A stretch of DNA of 64,000 nt from Adenophora triphylla var. japonica (Eukaryota > Streptophyta > Magnoliopsida > Asterales > Campanulaceae): assembly GCA_022495995.1 (NCBI GenBank), contig JAFEMH010003617.1, positions 161,501 to 225,500 on the forward strand, in the 5' to 3' direction. Below the pieces are notes generated by a model, which saw only the letters and a program-made list of their open reading frames with translations, made no database searches and was not told the DNA's origin. The position numbers were made by a program, and so were the translations under genes. Of the stretch, positions 34,619 through 46,078 are shown piece after piece (within the stretch, counting starts at the first letter, position 1; every line of letters starts with the position of its first letter).

Positions 34619-34969
34619 GGGGTCTCTAGAGTAGATTTGGAACAAAACAAACAATGAACACTTTTTTATGCACAACTTGTTTATTTTTTGCTTTATTTTG
34701 ACGCCGGTGGGGCGAAGACATTGTATTTACGCTTTATTTACTTTTCTAATTTATGCTTTTTCAATTTGCATATTATCTGAGCCTTGGGGCGATTTTTTGC
34801 TTGGAATCGGGGCTGAAACTGGGCCAAAATGATTTATAATGGTGTATAAATGCTTGAATGGCTTCTGGATATGTTTTTGTACAGGTTTTGGTTGAAAAAG
34901 TGGGGTGAAAACTCCCTTGGGCAGCAACTTTGGTTGCTGCAGAATTTTTTTCTGCAGAGGGCTAATGTA

Positions 34970-35050
34970 GCCGTGCGGATAGGTCTCTGGGGCAAATGAA
35001 GCCGTGCGGCTCACAGTTCTGTCTGAACTGGTTATTTTCTGAATAAAAGC
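34970..35050 (+). promoter_or_regulatory. aORF2 promoter of E2
   Basis: GCCGTGCGGA (34970-34979) and GCCGTGCGGC (35001-35010), 31 bp apart. GAATAAAAGC follows at 35041-35050, 30 bp downstream. The aORF2 ATG is at 35150. Confidence 0.58.
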
Positions 35051-35149
35051 AAGGCTTGGCCATTTCATTTCATTTTCACTCTAGACTTGTCCCAATTGTT
35101 CCCAGAGCACATTTTGGACCTAAAAGCACCATCTTTGATCACTTTTGCG

Positions 35150-36640
35150 ATGGAGAGGCCCGTTAGACTACAAAGGGGGAAGAGAGACCATTTTCTGTCC
35201 GGTCTTCAATCTTGGGCGAGACATAACTTCCAAAATCACAAGGGGCTGCTTGATTCTTCCTTCAAGATCAAGTCTTTATGGCATTTGAGGGATCTCCCGC
35301 CCGATTGGGACCTGTTGAGAGCCGCAGCAAAGTTCTGGGACGTCCGGAGACATGTTTACTGCTTTTCTTACAACGAAATCGTCCCAACGCACGAAGACTT
35401 CAGAGCCTTGATTGGGGGTCCCGAGACTGAGGCTATATCTATTTCGCTGATCGGAGACGTGCCGGTGGCGGTAAAGCTTGCATCTTTTCTGCAGATTCCT
35501 CTGGGAGAGGCTGAGGAGATGATGGTAGCTTCGGACAGGATTGACCTTTCCGAGATCCCGGGCAGGTTTGGATCTCCAGCTATGGCTGCTACCGTGGTGG
35601 CTATGGACGCATTTATCCTTTGCGTCTTTTCTGTTCTGTTTACTGCTGAGTCCGTGGGGATTTGTCACGGTGGTCTCCTGGACATGGTCAGAGACTGCAG
35701 GGCTGGGAAGGATATCGTCCCACTGGTTTTGGGGGAGACTTTGCATGGGATCGACAGGATGGCTCGGGGAGACCATTTCATGAGGTCCGGGAGTCCGGCT
35801 ATGTTGACTTTGTGGCTGCAGGAGAGGCTCGGGGCTTTGCCGACTCAGTGCCCTTGGGTGATTTCTCGGAGAGGTGCACCTAGGCAGCAGGAACAGGGTA
35901 GCTGGGAGCTGATGATGGCTAGGCTATCCACTTCGGACATCCGTTGGTGGATACCACACTGGAGGTTGCAGACCAGGAGGATATTTCAGGAGTCTTATGT
36001 TGTGAGGGTTCCAGGATTCTGCTGGTCATCCTTCTACATACCCTGCTTGGTATCCAGGCAGTTTGGGGCTTTACAGGAGCCTTTGAGTGACTGGGAGGAC
36101 ATCCGGACCATGGAGGTGATGTCTCTAGACATGAGGGACCCAGCCAGCTTCACTTTTTTCTCGAGGGCTTGGACATACACTGCTTTCCCACCCAGGGCTA
36201 TCTTTAGGAGCAGGAAGAGCACGATCTTGACCACTGTCTACTTGGACTGGTACGAGAGGGAGATGGGAGCGACTCAGGTTATCTTGGAGGATAGACGCCG
36301 AGTTTTATTGGGGGATGACCACGACTCGAGTAGGACTCTGAGGGAGACCGAGGCTAAGGCGAGTTGCCATAACCAATCAGGTGACTTGGTCAGGGACATG
36401 GAGGCTCGGTACAAGAGGTTGTCCGAGATTGCTCATTTGACTGAGTCTCAGAGGGAGGAGATACGGACTCGTGCTCGTATAGAGAGAGCGCTTATTGACA
36501 CGGGGTTGGTAGAGGCTCCAGTGAGGATACCAGAGGTCGGGATGAGGGATACCGACATTATTGAGAAGAAAAGGAAGAAGACTCGACGAGGCCGAGGAAA
36601 AGGGAAGAAGACTGAAGAAGACTTAGCGAATGACGACTGA
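35150..36640 (+). CDS. aORF2 of E2: intact DUF7745-like antisense protein (496 aa)
   Basis: A single open exon. The ATG at 35150 was chosen because it is shared by E0 and E1; the frame is open upstream to about 35087 but without an ATG. By eye the protein resembles the plant DUF7745 family: DLPPDWDLLRAAAKFWDV (residues about 48-65), NEIVPTHEDFRALIGG (75-90), then GETLHGIDRMARGDHF and LTLWLQERLGAL (about 195-230). A conserved second half starts at SDIRWWIPHWRLQ. The C-terminus is strongly basic (KKRKKTRRGRGKGKK), a likely nuclear signal. No transmembrane segment or catalytic motif was recognised. Function is unknown; a DNA- or chromatin-related role is inference. It is open while pol in the same copy is broken. 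Confidence 0.85.
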   Translation: MERPVRLQRGKRDHFLSGLQSWARHNFQNHKGLLDSSFKIKSLWHLRDLPPDWDLLRAAAKFWDVRRHVYCFSYNEIVPTHEDFRALIGGPETEAISISLIGDVPVAVKLASFLQIPLGEAEEMMVASDRIDLSEIPGRFGSPAMAATVVAMDAFILCVFSVLFTAESVGICHGGLLDMVRDCRAGKDIVPLVLGETLHGIDRMARGDHFMRSGSPAMLTLWLQERLGALPTQCPWVISRRGAPRQQEQGSWELMMARLSTSDIRWWIPHWRLQTRRIFQESYVVRVPGFCWSSFYIPCLVSRQFGALQEPLSDWEDIRTMEVMSLDMRDPASFTFFSRAWTYTAFPPRAIFRSRKSTILTTVYLDWYEREMGATQVILEDRRRVLLGDDHDSSRTLRETEAKASCHNQSGDLVRDMEARYKRLSEIAHLTESQREEIRTRARIERALIDTGLVEAPVRIPEVGMRDTDIIEKKRKKTRRGRGKGKKTEEDLANDD

Positions 36641-37296
36641 CAAGTCTTTTCTCAAGATCCTCTTATTGCCATTTGCAAACACATTAGTTTATTTAGGCAT
36701 TTTATTGTATTTTAGATCTTTTTAGCAGGTTAGCAGAGTCAAGAGGTAGACCGTGCTTGAACTCATCAAGAAATTTTTGACTTGTAATGAACAAGAAATA
36801 TTATTTTAGAAATTAATCAAGACATGTTTCATGGAAATTCAAATGTCTTATTACTTGGGACCCGTTTTATGAAAACTAAAATACCCTTTTATTTATTGCT
36901 AAGGACGCACTTTATGGAAGCTTTATTGCCCTTTTTTATTGTTTAGACCGAACCATATATGGCTGCCTACGTTCCCCTTTTACAAGAAAGGCTAAGGGGC
37001 TCAGGTCTTCGTAGTTCATTCTGGTGAACTAACAAAACTAAGTCTCTTTTTTTTTTTTTTTTTTTTCCGTGCAACCCCGTTTTTGCCTAGACCGCCCTTT
37101 TTGGGTTTTTCAGCCTAGCTGGGTATTACTCTTTTTGCACTAAGATTTTTTTCTTTTTATATATTTTTTTATTTATTTTTTATTTTTTATTTTTTTCGTG
37201 CAACCCTGTTTTTTGCCTAGACCGCCGTTTTTGGGGTTTTTCATTTAGCCGGGTATTACTCTTTTGCACTAAGATTTTTCTTTTTTTTTTTTTTTA
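36641..37296. repeat. Convergent 3' region of E2 aORF2 and pol, with a repeated block
   Basis: After the aORF2 stop comes T-rich DNA. A block, TTTTTGCCTAGACCGCC plus GGGTATTACTCTTTTGCACTAAGATTTTT, then occurs twice (about 37067-37150 and 37195-37280). The same duplicated block separates the two genes in E1 and E0. Plus- and minus-strand transcripts converge here, so a role in 3' end formation is plausible. Confidence 0.65.
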
Positions 37297-40200
37297 TTAG
37301 ACATAGTATCTTCTGAGTTTATCACCGTTGACTGGTGGACAAAGGGATTGCCATCCAAGTCTCGCAAGCTTCATTGCTCCTCCCGACAAGATCTCTACGC
37401 ACTACATAAGGGCCGATCCAAACGGGTTCCTATTTTCCTGTGGTTGTCTCTCGGTAGGGGGCTTTACTTTCAAGACTAAGTCACCCTCTTTGATGTTTCC
37501 GGCTTTGACTTTCTTATCAAACGCTCCGCCATTCGCCTCCGGTAGGCTCGGGTGTGCTCCATGGCTTTGAGCCTTCTCTCATCGAGCAAGGCCAATTCAT
37601 CATGCCGGCTCCGTAGCCATTCTAGTTCGTTGACACTGCTTTCCAGGAGGACCCTTAATGACGGGATTTCCAACTCCACCGGTAACACCGCTTCCATCCC
37701 GTAAGTTAGGCAAAAGGAGTTTCTCCCGTGGCCGTTTCTGACAGACGTTCTGTAGCCCCGCAGTGCTAGGTGCAGCTTTTCGGGCCAATCACGACCACGG
37801 GTGGCCATCTTCCGAATGATCCGCTCGAGTGTCTTATTAGCAGCCTTCCATGTACCTCCATTGGTCTCGAGGTCCGTACGGGGACGACTTGTGGCGAGTA
37901 ACTCCGAATTCTCGACAGCCAGCCTATCGCAGCCTCCTTCGAAGTGTGACCCATTATCGAAATGATCTCGTTGGGCACCCCATATCTGCACATTATGTTT
38001 TCTTTGATGAACTGGGCCACTTTTCTCGAAGTGAGGACCTTGTGGGACTTGGCCTCTACCCACTTGGTGAAGTAGTCGATGGCTACCAACACGAACTCGT
38101 GCCCATTGCTTCCGTCTGGCTATTTTCCCTATCACGTCAATGCCCCAAGTTGCAAACGGCCAAGGAGTCGTCATGCAAAGACAGGTCATGAGGTGGGAGA
38201 TGGTTGAGGTTGGCAAACCGCCGGCACTTGTCGCAGTTCGGACGTGCCGGACGCAGCCTGTCTCCATGGAGATCCAGTAGTAACCCATTCTCGAGGATCA
38301 CTTGCATCGTGGCTCGCATTCATGTGAGGACCGCAAGGACCATTGTGGACTTCGGTCATCAACTCTCTGGCTCTTTCTTGAGTGACACATAAGAGGAGTG
38401 GTCCTTGATACCGTTTCTTGTACAAGTTGCCTCCTAGGATGACATAATGGGAGGCCAACCTTTTCGTGGCTCGCAAGCTTTTGGCTCGACACCTTCTTTT
38501 GGTCTACCTTCTTCGTCTCGAAAGCCGACTCTCCGTCTTTGAGGAATTGGTAACTGATTGTACCAAGGTTCCTTTATAGGCTCGGGTCCTGTGTCCACTT
38601 CACAAATGTAAGGTCGGGGCTTCTCTTCTACCCACTCGAAGGGCTTTATGGCTTTTCCTCTGGGATCTCTACCAATGAGGCTAGAGTAGCTAGGGCATCT
38701 CGCGAACTGCTCTTTTCCTCGGCAAGTAGTGGAAAGTCACTTCTCTGAACCGTCCAAATAACTCCTCCATATGGGCATGATACCGTTGCAAATTAGGGTC
38801 CACAGCCTTCCACTTGTTGGAGACTTGGTTGATGATCGTGGCCGAGTCTCCGTAAACTTCGAGCTCCTTGACATTTCTTTCTAAGGCAGCCTCCAAACCA
38901 AAGAATGCAAGCTTCATACTCGGCGACATTGTTCGTGGCAGAAAGTTCAACTTGAGGGCTATGGGGGTATGCTCATCTTTCGAATCGACCAATAGCATTC
39001 CTACACCATTTCCTCTTTTGTTAGCGGCTCCGTTAAAGAACAATTGCCATCTATTCTCGTGCTCAACCGCAAAGATCCTTTCATCTGGGAATTGGGGTTC
39101 AGCCCTCTCGTCTTCATTACCGGGAAGTTCGCCAGTGATCCGACAATGCTTGACCCTTGATGGCCTTTCTGGTCACATAGTTGATGTCGTATTCTGCCAA
39201 GAAGAAGGACCACTTCGCTAAACGCATCGAGAGGGAAGGCTTGTCAAAGATGTACTTGATGGGGTCCATTTTCGAGACCAAATTCACAGTGGTGGGCTTG
39301 CATATAATGCTTCAATTTGCCGACTACCTGCACTGGCCCCGCACAGTCTTTTCACATGCCGAGTAATTGAGCTCACTCCCCGTAGCTTCCTACCGACAAA
39401 GTAAATGGCATTTTCTACCCGAGAGTCTTTCTTTTCCCGAGCAAGCATAGCCCCAACCGCCGTGTTCGCGATGTTGAGATAGAGCAAGAGGCTTCGTTTA
39501 TGTGGGGGCATAGTACCGGGGATGTACTAAGTATGCCTTGATCTGGTCAAAGGCATCTTGGCATTCTTCGGTCCATTCTCGTGTCCACATTCTTCTTCAT
39601 GAGCTTGAAGATGGGCTCGCACATAGTGGTCAACCGATTGACGAAACGGCCGATGTACCGCAATTTACCCATGAAGCTCTTGACTTCGTCCTGGTTTGAG
39701 GTGGCCTCATATCCATGATGGCTTTGATCTTTCGGGGGTCAACTTCTATACCTCGCTCCGTGACCATATACCCAAGCACTTTTCCCCTTGTCACTCCGAA
39801 GGTGCATTTGGCGGTGGTTTAGTCTCATGGAATGCCGTCTCAACCTCTCAAAGAATTTTCGTAGGTCAACAAAGTGCCTGCCCACCCTCTCCTTTGGAGT
39901 GGATTATCATATCATCTACGTAGACCTCAATCTCCTTGTGGATCATGTCATGAAAAAGCGCGGTCGCCGCCTCTTCGTAAGTAGCCCCGGCATTCTTGAG
40001 CCCGAATGGCATTACCGTATAACAAGAGGGTTCCCCATGGTGTGGTGAAGGCCGTCTTTTCTTGGTCTTCCTCGGCCATCTTGATCTGGTTGTAGCCTCG
40101 CAAAACCATCAACGAAGGATTTGACTTCGTGAGTTGGCAGTGGAGTCCACCAGATGTCTATGTTTGGCGCAGGGTAGTCGTCTTTGGGGCTGGCCTTGTT

Positions 40201-40850
40201 CGTATCTCGGAAATCCACACAAAGAAATAAGCACCTTCCCATCGGCCTTGGTTACGGTCACGATGTTGGACAACCATGTCGGGTATTCAATGACTCTGAT
40301 GAACCCTACCCGCAGAAGCTTCTCAATTTCTTCTTTGACCTGTAGAGACCATTCCGGCTTGATCTTTCTCGCTCGCTTTACCGGCTTAGCATCCGGTGCT
40401 AGAGGGATTCTCGTGTTCTACTATCGAACCGTCTAGCCCCGGCATATCCTTGTATGACCATGCAAACACGTCGACGTATTCTCTCGAGCAACTCGATCAA
40501 CTGTCCCTTTCAACCCCCCGGAAGAAGCTTCCAATCTGTTTCTCTTTAGGTTCCTCAATAGTACCCAAGTTCACACTTATCAAAACCTCCTCGGCCTTGG
40601 GCCCGGTTTTCCTCTTTTTTTCCGAAACCCGCTTAAAGATTTCTTTAATGTATTGTTCGTTTAGTGTGTTTGCATCTTGTTCAAATGATTCATTATTAAC
40701 CGTTGTTAAGTTTTGAGTTAATTTATCATTTGTTAAGTTGGCAATAAGAGGATAATCGTAAAGATTTGTCATTTCATTCAAAATAAGGGGAAAGATGACA
40801 TCGATTACATTTTCATAATCCTCGTGCGTGAGGCCTTCTGATGACTCGAG
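37297..40850 (-). pseudogene. pol: Pol of E2 (RT, RNase H, second RNase H, integrase), heavily frameshifted
   Basis: Fragments in order on the minus strand: an N-terminal part (40781-40497), RT pieces (about 40240-39690, with FCVDFRDTNKASPKDDYP-like and GLKNAGATY-type motifs), RNase H (39511-39284), a second archaeal-type RNase H (39043-38690, MFFNGAANKRGNGVGM and GDSATIINQ), then integrase (38492-37297: WGIDVIGK, DNGSHFEG, AANKTLERIIRK, ALTYGMEAV-like). The second RNase H after the first is a Tat/Ogre trait. At least a dozen frame changes separate the fragments. No aspartic protease is seen. This copy cannot supply its own enzymes. Confidence 0.85.
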
Positions 40851-40954
40851 GACCGGAATTCAAAGATTCCCGACTTGACCGAATAGACGCTACCGACTCG
40901 GACCCTACGCTACTTATTGACTCGAGGGGGCTTGACAAGGGTTGGACCGGATCT

Positions 40955-41833
40955 CACTCCTTCTTGCCGTTGCCCTGGGGAGTAGCCTTGCCGGCCGTTC
41001 TTCGTAAAGTTGGAGACTTCGAACTGATCAAAAGCTTGCCGGAAATCATTGACAGCCGGATCGTGGAAAGATGGTGAGGGGAACTAAAGTAACTTGTTGC
41101 AATCTTTCGCCTAGCTCTTCCGTAGCGACCGGACTCATTGACCGAAGTGTCCGGCTCATTTTGTCGACGCACCGCCGATAGGTCATCTTTTCCTTGCCAA
41201 TCTTTGATACCACCACCTTGTCAAGATAGCCAATAGGAGGGTTGGCTTGAATGATGCCGATAAAGTCTTCTTCGGGAGAGACTTTGATCCTTCCCCGATT
41301 GGCCAAATACTCTATAGGCTTTCGTATTCGTCTTCTAGATCTGCTAGCTTTTTGTTGAATCTTACAATGGCAACAAACTCAGTAATTTTCTACTTCAAGA
41401 GGATCACCGATCATAGGGATATCAGCCGGATCTGTGCTTGGGGTGACGGGTTCCTTGACAGTTCCTTGGCATAACCGACATAGTAGTCGAACTTGCCCGA
41501 AGGCTCTCCCAAAGTTCCTACGCTCTTGTCCCCGCCTTCGTATCTTTCCTTAAGCTTCGCCGTGTGGACTTTCTCTTCTTCTTCTTCCTTGAAGGAGCGT
41601 CCTCATTGATCCATTCTTGATACTCATACTCTAAGCAGCCTTTCACAATCACATACATCATACCGTATGTGAGGCTTGGGTTGAACTGGGATAGCCCCTC
41701 CAACCGCTTGGTCATTACCGTTGTGGATTACCATGTTGGCCATTTTGACACCGAAAAGCCGACAAAACCGAGGATTCTCGCGAACCGCCGAGGATTCTCG
41801 TGCTAACAAGTCGCCGACCCTGTTCTCACCCAC
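40955..41833 (-). pseudogene. ORF-X of E2, broken
   Basis: This corresponds to the intact 261-codon frame of E1 at 54981-55766. Recognisable pieces are IHNGNDQAVGGAIPVQPKPH, CLEYEYQEWINEDAPS with a following KKKKRKS run, and EEDFIGIIQANPPIGYLDKV. Frame changes lie near 41650 and 41310, with a stop near 41050. It sits in the gag position but I do not recognise a capsid domain. Confidence 0.65.
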
Positions 41834-41839
41834 TTCTTT

Positions 41840-43466
41840 CTCGCTGCGGGAAAGGGATAGGAAAGGTTTAGACTCGGGTAGGTGTTTAGTCCGAAGGCTC
41901 GTGCAATATGCAAATTAGAATCTTCAAGTTTACTTAAAATAGTGTCTTTTATTAATATCTATTTGGTTGGAAAAGGGATTCTCGCCCTTCTTTTTTCACA
42001 ACTACTCTAGATCCCGGATCGCGGGTTTCGTCACTACGTCTATAAGCCCCTCGTATTCCACCCGTATTTCGACCTCCCAGGTGGACAGCCCCGGCGAGGG
42101 TCCTATAGGGCACGCGGATCCCACCGACCGAGAGTAAAGAACGCTCCTATCGGGTCTAGCGGGTCATAGGACCTTTCAACGCACGAGCGATGCGGATTAT
42201 AGTCAAGGCAATACCGGAAAGTCTCGTCTCTCGCCTTGACGGATCTTTGGCGAGTTTCGCTTGAGCGAATGACGGTTTCGACTTTCGGTAATGTCCGAGA
42301 GAATAATAGGCATGGGTCGGGCGGTAAAAAGCCGGATGACACGGTGTCACATTGAACTTTGTTGCATACACGGTGCGTGGGTCGGAATCGAAGTCAATGC
42401 CGGCCAAGATCTTGCCAATTTTTCCTCGTCGGAATTTTGGCAGAGCTTCGCTTGAGCGAAAGATCTTTTGATTTTTGGCAAAGACTCGGTCTTGACTCTT
42501 ACGCATTCCGTGCGGGTCAAGGTCAATAGTCAATGTCGGAGTCAAGATCCCACCGATTTTTCCTTGTCGGAATTTCGGCGGAATTTCGCTTGAGCGAAAA
42601 TCTTGGCTTCCGTTATGAGCTAAGGCTTGACCTTTACGTGGGTATGCAACTGGGCTATATGACACGGACTAGACCAAAAACCAACCAAAAGTCACGGTTT
42701 TTTGAAACGTGTGACACGGACCGTGCATTGGTCGACACTGGCTGCCATGGGGAGGTTGGGATGATTCCGTGCGCGCCCGGAGCATCGTAAGGCTGTCCGT
42801 GATCGCACCGAACCACCCTCGGGTTTGAAGGACGTGCGTGCAAAGTCTACAGGATATATCAGGTGCGCGTAGTGTGCGGTTTCCTAAAAATGTTCCTTTT
42901 TGAGTTAAAACAGAGATTTTCATAATGTGTTTTAAAGGAATGATTTTCGGGACGGGAAAATGCAACACGTAAGCACGTAAATTTTCTGGGAGCCCCGCCG
43001 CCATGAAGCCGAGTAGCCCCAAGCCGCTAGGACCGCATTAACCATGATTTTTCCCGGTGGAATTGCCACCGAGGTCGCCCTGGTCGTAATCCAAGGAGGA
43101 TTGAGCCGTACGACTGCATGGATCAATTTTCCAGGTTCCACTCCTTTTGCTATTTTTCGGGTTGTTTCCCGTTTCAAAGTATGCACAGATTCCAAGATGC
43201 AAATGATGCAATGCATGGTAAAGAAAGCAAGCACGATTAATGAAATCGGCGATGGGAGTCTAACCCGCTCAAAAGGAAAAAGCTTTCTTTTATTTTTTTC
43301 AAAATTGTTTTTTCGAAAAGGGATACTGGTACGTGAATTGTTAAACCACCGGTTATCCCAACTCCCACGTCAGGGAGTGTACAGGAAGGGTAAGTGGTTT
43401 CCACCTATATACCGAGTATCAATTTTTTTTTTTGTTTTGAAAATAGAAGCTTTTCTCCTTTGGGTA
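41840..43466 (-). other. E2 leader with three palindromic hairpins
   Basis: TTCGCTTGAGCGAA occurs at 42256-42269, 42447-42460 and (TTCGCTTGAGCGAA) 42595-42608, each within a repeated roughly 40-bp context TCGGAATTTYGGC. In the sense RNA each forms a 5-bp stem with a four-base loop. The leader is otherwise non-coding. The conserved block 42000-42130 is shared with EL and E1. Confidence 0.7.
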
Positions 43467-43485
43467 GTCCCCAGCGGAGTCGCCA
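43467..43485 (-). other. Primer-binding site, tRNA-Arg type (E2)
   Basis: The plus strand GTCCCCAGCGGAGTCGCCA equals a tRNA-Arg 3' end with CCA. It lies three bases from LTR C. Confidence 0.85.
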
Positions 43486-43488
43486 AAC

Positions 43489-45200
43489 TGTGAATGTGGT
43501 GCCCAAATTTTGTTGGATTCACGCGAGTTTGAAGACATCCGGTTTAATTTGAAAAACGGAGTCGCCACGCCATTTTGATTACCTCAAAACTTTGAAAAAA
43601 AGGTTTTTACTTGGGTTCGGAGGTTAAGTTACCCCTTGGGAAGAACGTTTGGCGTTCACCCAAAGTGCCTTGCCGGAGCAAGTCTCCCAAGATTTCAGTA
43701 ATCGTGCTTGCTTGCGTGCTTTCTTGTGTGCATGTGTTTGAAAAAAAAGGGGGGAATGTCCCAAGTTGTCTTCCGGACGTACAAATCATTTGTTGGTTGT
43801 CGCTCGGGATTCCTTGGAATTTTATGTATTTGGGATTATGATCCCGTCCTCATCTTATGACTTGTGATCATCGCATTTTAACCTCGGGACCCTCGGGACT
43901 TGCGTGATCGAGAGAATGACTCTCTTTTGGTCAAAGATGAGGTTCTTTAGAAAAGGAGGGTCCTTAGCCCATCAATCCTACGCTTTAAGACGGCCGAGCT
44001 CATATAGATGCTTCATACTCTTTCTTAAGCGATAATCGGAGATATAGGGTTCAAGGTGTCCCTTTCTAAAGAGATATGGAACCTTTAATGGAAGGAACGA
44101 TGTAAAGATAGGATCTTTTACACCGGTCCATTCCTAGGTTGTTAATGGGGAAATGGGGGAAATGTATGTAAAAATGAATCTTTAATGAAAAGATGACATT
44201 TTTGGGTTGCAAATGATGCACTTAGTTTAAAGAAATAATCTTTATTGCAAATGATGCATAAAGATTTGATTTTTATGCAAATGATGCATTTTTGTTGAAG
44301 AAATTGGCATTCATTATGCAAATGATGCATAAAGATTGCATTTTGAAAAGCATATGATGTTAGTTTATGATAAAGACATGGTCTTTAAAGCAAATGATGC
44401 TTGAACAAAGGATTTTGGATGCAAATGATGCATTTTGATTGAAAAAGATTTGATTTTTATATGCAAAGGATGCATGAAGATGACATTTTTATTTGAAAAT
44501 GGGGGTTTTAGGTGCAAAGGATGCACCTTTATGGGAAAAGACTACATTTTTATGACAAATGATGTCTAATGCATGCCAAAGGGGAAGGGGAATATAAAGA
44601 TAGGATCTTTAATCTACCAAGTCCCAAGCAATATAAAGACAATGCAATGAGCAAATTATAAAGCAATTAGGATGCAAAGGTAGGGCGTGCGAGGTTACCA
44701 ATAGCTTCCTTCTTCTTTGGTCGGAGCTAGGAGGAGAGGTTGGTCTTGGATCTTCAAGGAGGAGGGAGGGAGCTTCTTGGCCTTCTTCTTCACCTTCTTG
44801 AGCTTCCAGCAGTATTCTTCACATATTTGGAGTGTTTGTAGGTGACTTGCTATGGATTGTGTGTGTTGAAATGGGTAGAGGAGGCCTCTATTTATAGGCA
44901 GTCTGGATAAGGCTAATGAAGCCGTGCGGCTAGGGACAGCGAGCTAATGCAGCCGTGCGGCATTATCCATTGTGACTCAGCATTTCTAGAACCATGCAAG
45001 GTGGCAAATTTTAGAACCCTCTTCCTAATTAAGAAAAACGTGTTTCTTAATTAGGAAGGCTCCCCTCAGCCCTTAATTTAATTTGGGACTGTTCCAGAAC
45101 ATTTCCGGAACACTAGGAAGGTCCGGGGAATTACCGGAAAACTTACCGAAATTGCCGGAAAATTTAACCGGAAGGCATGAGCCAGATTTGGGTACTTACA
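43489..45200 (-). repeat. LTR C (5' LTR of E2)
   Basis: 1712 bp, partner of LTR B. This is the copy that would drive the E2 genomic transcript. Confidence 0.92.
44888..44961 (-). promoter_or_regulatory. LTR C promoter (drives E2)
   Basis: TATA box 44888-44897 (minus CTATAAATAG). GCCGTGCGGC at 44921-44930 and 44952-44961, 31 bp apart, proximal copy 23 bp from the TATA box. No substitutions in either palindrome. Confidence 0.75.
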
Positions 45201-45205
45201 CCACT

Positions 45206-45892
45206 GAGGAGTGATGAATGACAAATGGGTGACCACTGCGGTCGGATGGCTGGACCTTTTATGAAAGGCTACCTACGTATCCCGGAGGAATCAAGCCTTG
45301 ATCGTAGTTCAAGCATCACTAGATAGGTTAGGAACGATGTCTAGGATCCTTGAAGTTTTGACAATTAATGGAGGTTGTCACCTGATTGGATACTTGAGCG
45401 TACTTCTCTATTCGTGATAGAGGTAGCTAAAGTTTGGAGAACTTGAGCGTACTTCACTATCTGTGATAGAGGTAGCTTAAGTTTGGAGAACTTGAGCGTA
45501 CTTCACTATCTGTGAGATAGAGGTAGCTAAAGTTTGGAGAACTTGAGCGTACTTCACTATCTGTGAGATAGAGGTAGCTTAAGTTTAGAGAACTTGAGCG
45601 TACTTCTCTATTCGTGATAGAGGTAGCTAAAGTTAGGAGAACTTGAGCGTACTTCTCTATTCGTGATAGAGGTAGCTTAAGTTTAGAGTTCTGACAATTC
45701 GGAGGTTGTCACCTAGCGTCATTCCGTTATAACGGAAGTAACGGAGGCGACTGGGGAAGAAAGTCTATTTTCATAAGGAGATAAAGGATATCTTCTGAAA
45801 ATGACGTTATCCTAGTTAAAGGATAACAGGAATTATATGCCCAAGTGGAAAGTCCAGGGGCAAAGAGGTAATTTCTGCTCAGAGCGAAAGAA
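45206..45892. repeat. E1 non-coding block and minisatellite upstream of aORF1
   Basis: E1 resumes after the CCACT copy. From about 45395 to 45690 a roughly 58-bp unit, GAGCGTACTTCNCTATNYGTG plus ATAGAGGTAGCTNAAGTTTGGAGAA, repeats about six times. Unit sequence differs from the E2 arrays. Confidence 0.85.
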
Positions 45893-45963
45893 GCCGCCCG
45901 GCATGAGAGGGAGGCAAAAGAAGCCGTACGGCTAGAAGCCTGATTTTTCCAGATTATTTAAAA
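45893..45963 (+). promoter_or_regulatory. aORF1 promoter of E1
   Basis: GCCGCCCGGC (45893-45902) and GCCGTACGGC (45923-45932), 30 bp apart, then TTATTTAAAA at 45954-45963 after 21 bp. ATG at 46079. Confidence 0.6.
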
Positions 45964-46078
45964 CAGAATTTGAACGGGGACTGGGCATTATTGCCGCCCA
46001 AGACTGCCGAGGAAGAGAGAGAGAAGGGAGAGAATTTTTCCAAAATCCTTCAATTCCCTTTGCCTCTACTGATTTGGA

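Larger units (their letters stand above)
28671..45200 (-). mobile_element. E2: complete Tat-like LTR retrotransposon (16.5 kb), youngest of the nest
   Basis: It is flanked by CCACT at 28666-28670 and 45201-45205. The interrupted E1 sequence rejoins as expected from E2's own homologous stretch at 30690-30720. Sense order on the minus strand: LTR C (43489-45200), primer site, leader, broken ORF-X, broken pol, then plus-strand aORF2 and aORF1, tandem repeats, LTR B (28671-30383). The LTRs differ at roughly 17 sites in about 1712 bp by eye (near 1%). Pol nevertheless has many frame breaks, so it was probably mobilised in trans. Confidence 0.92.
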
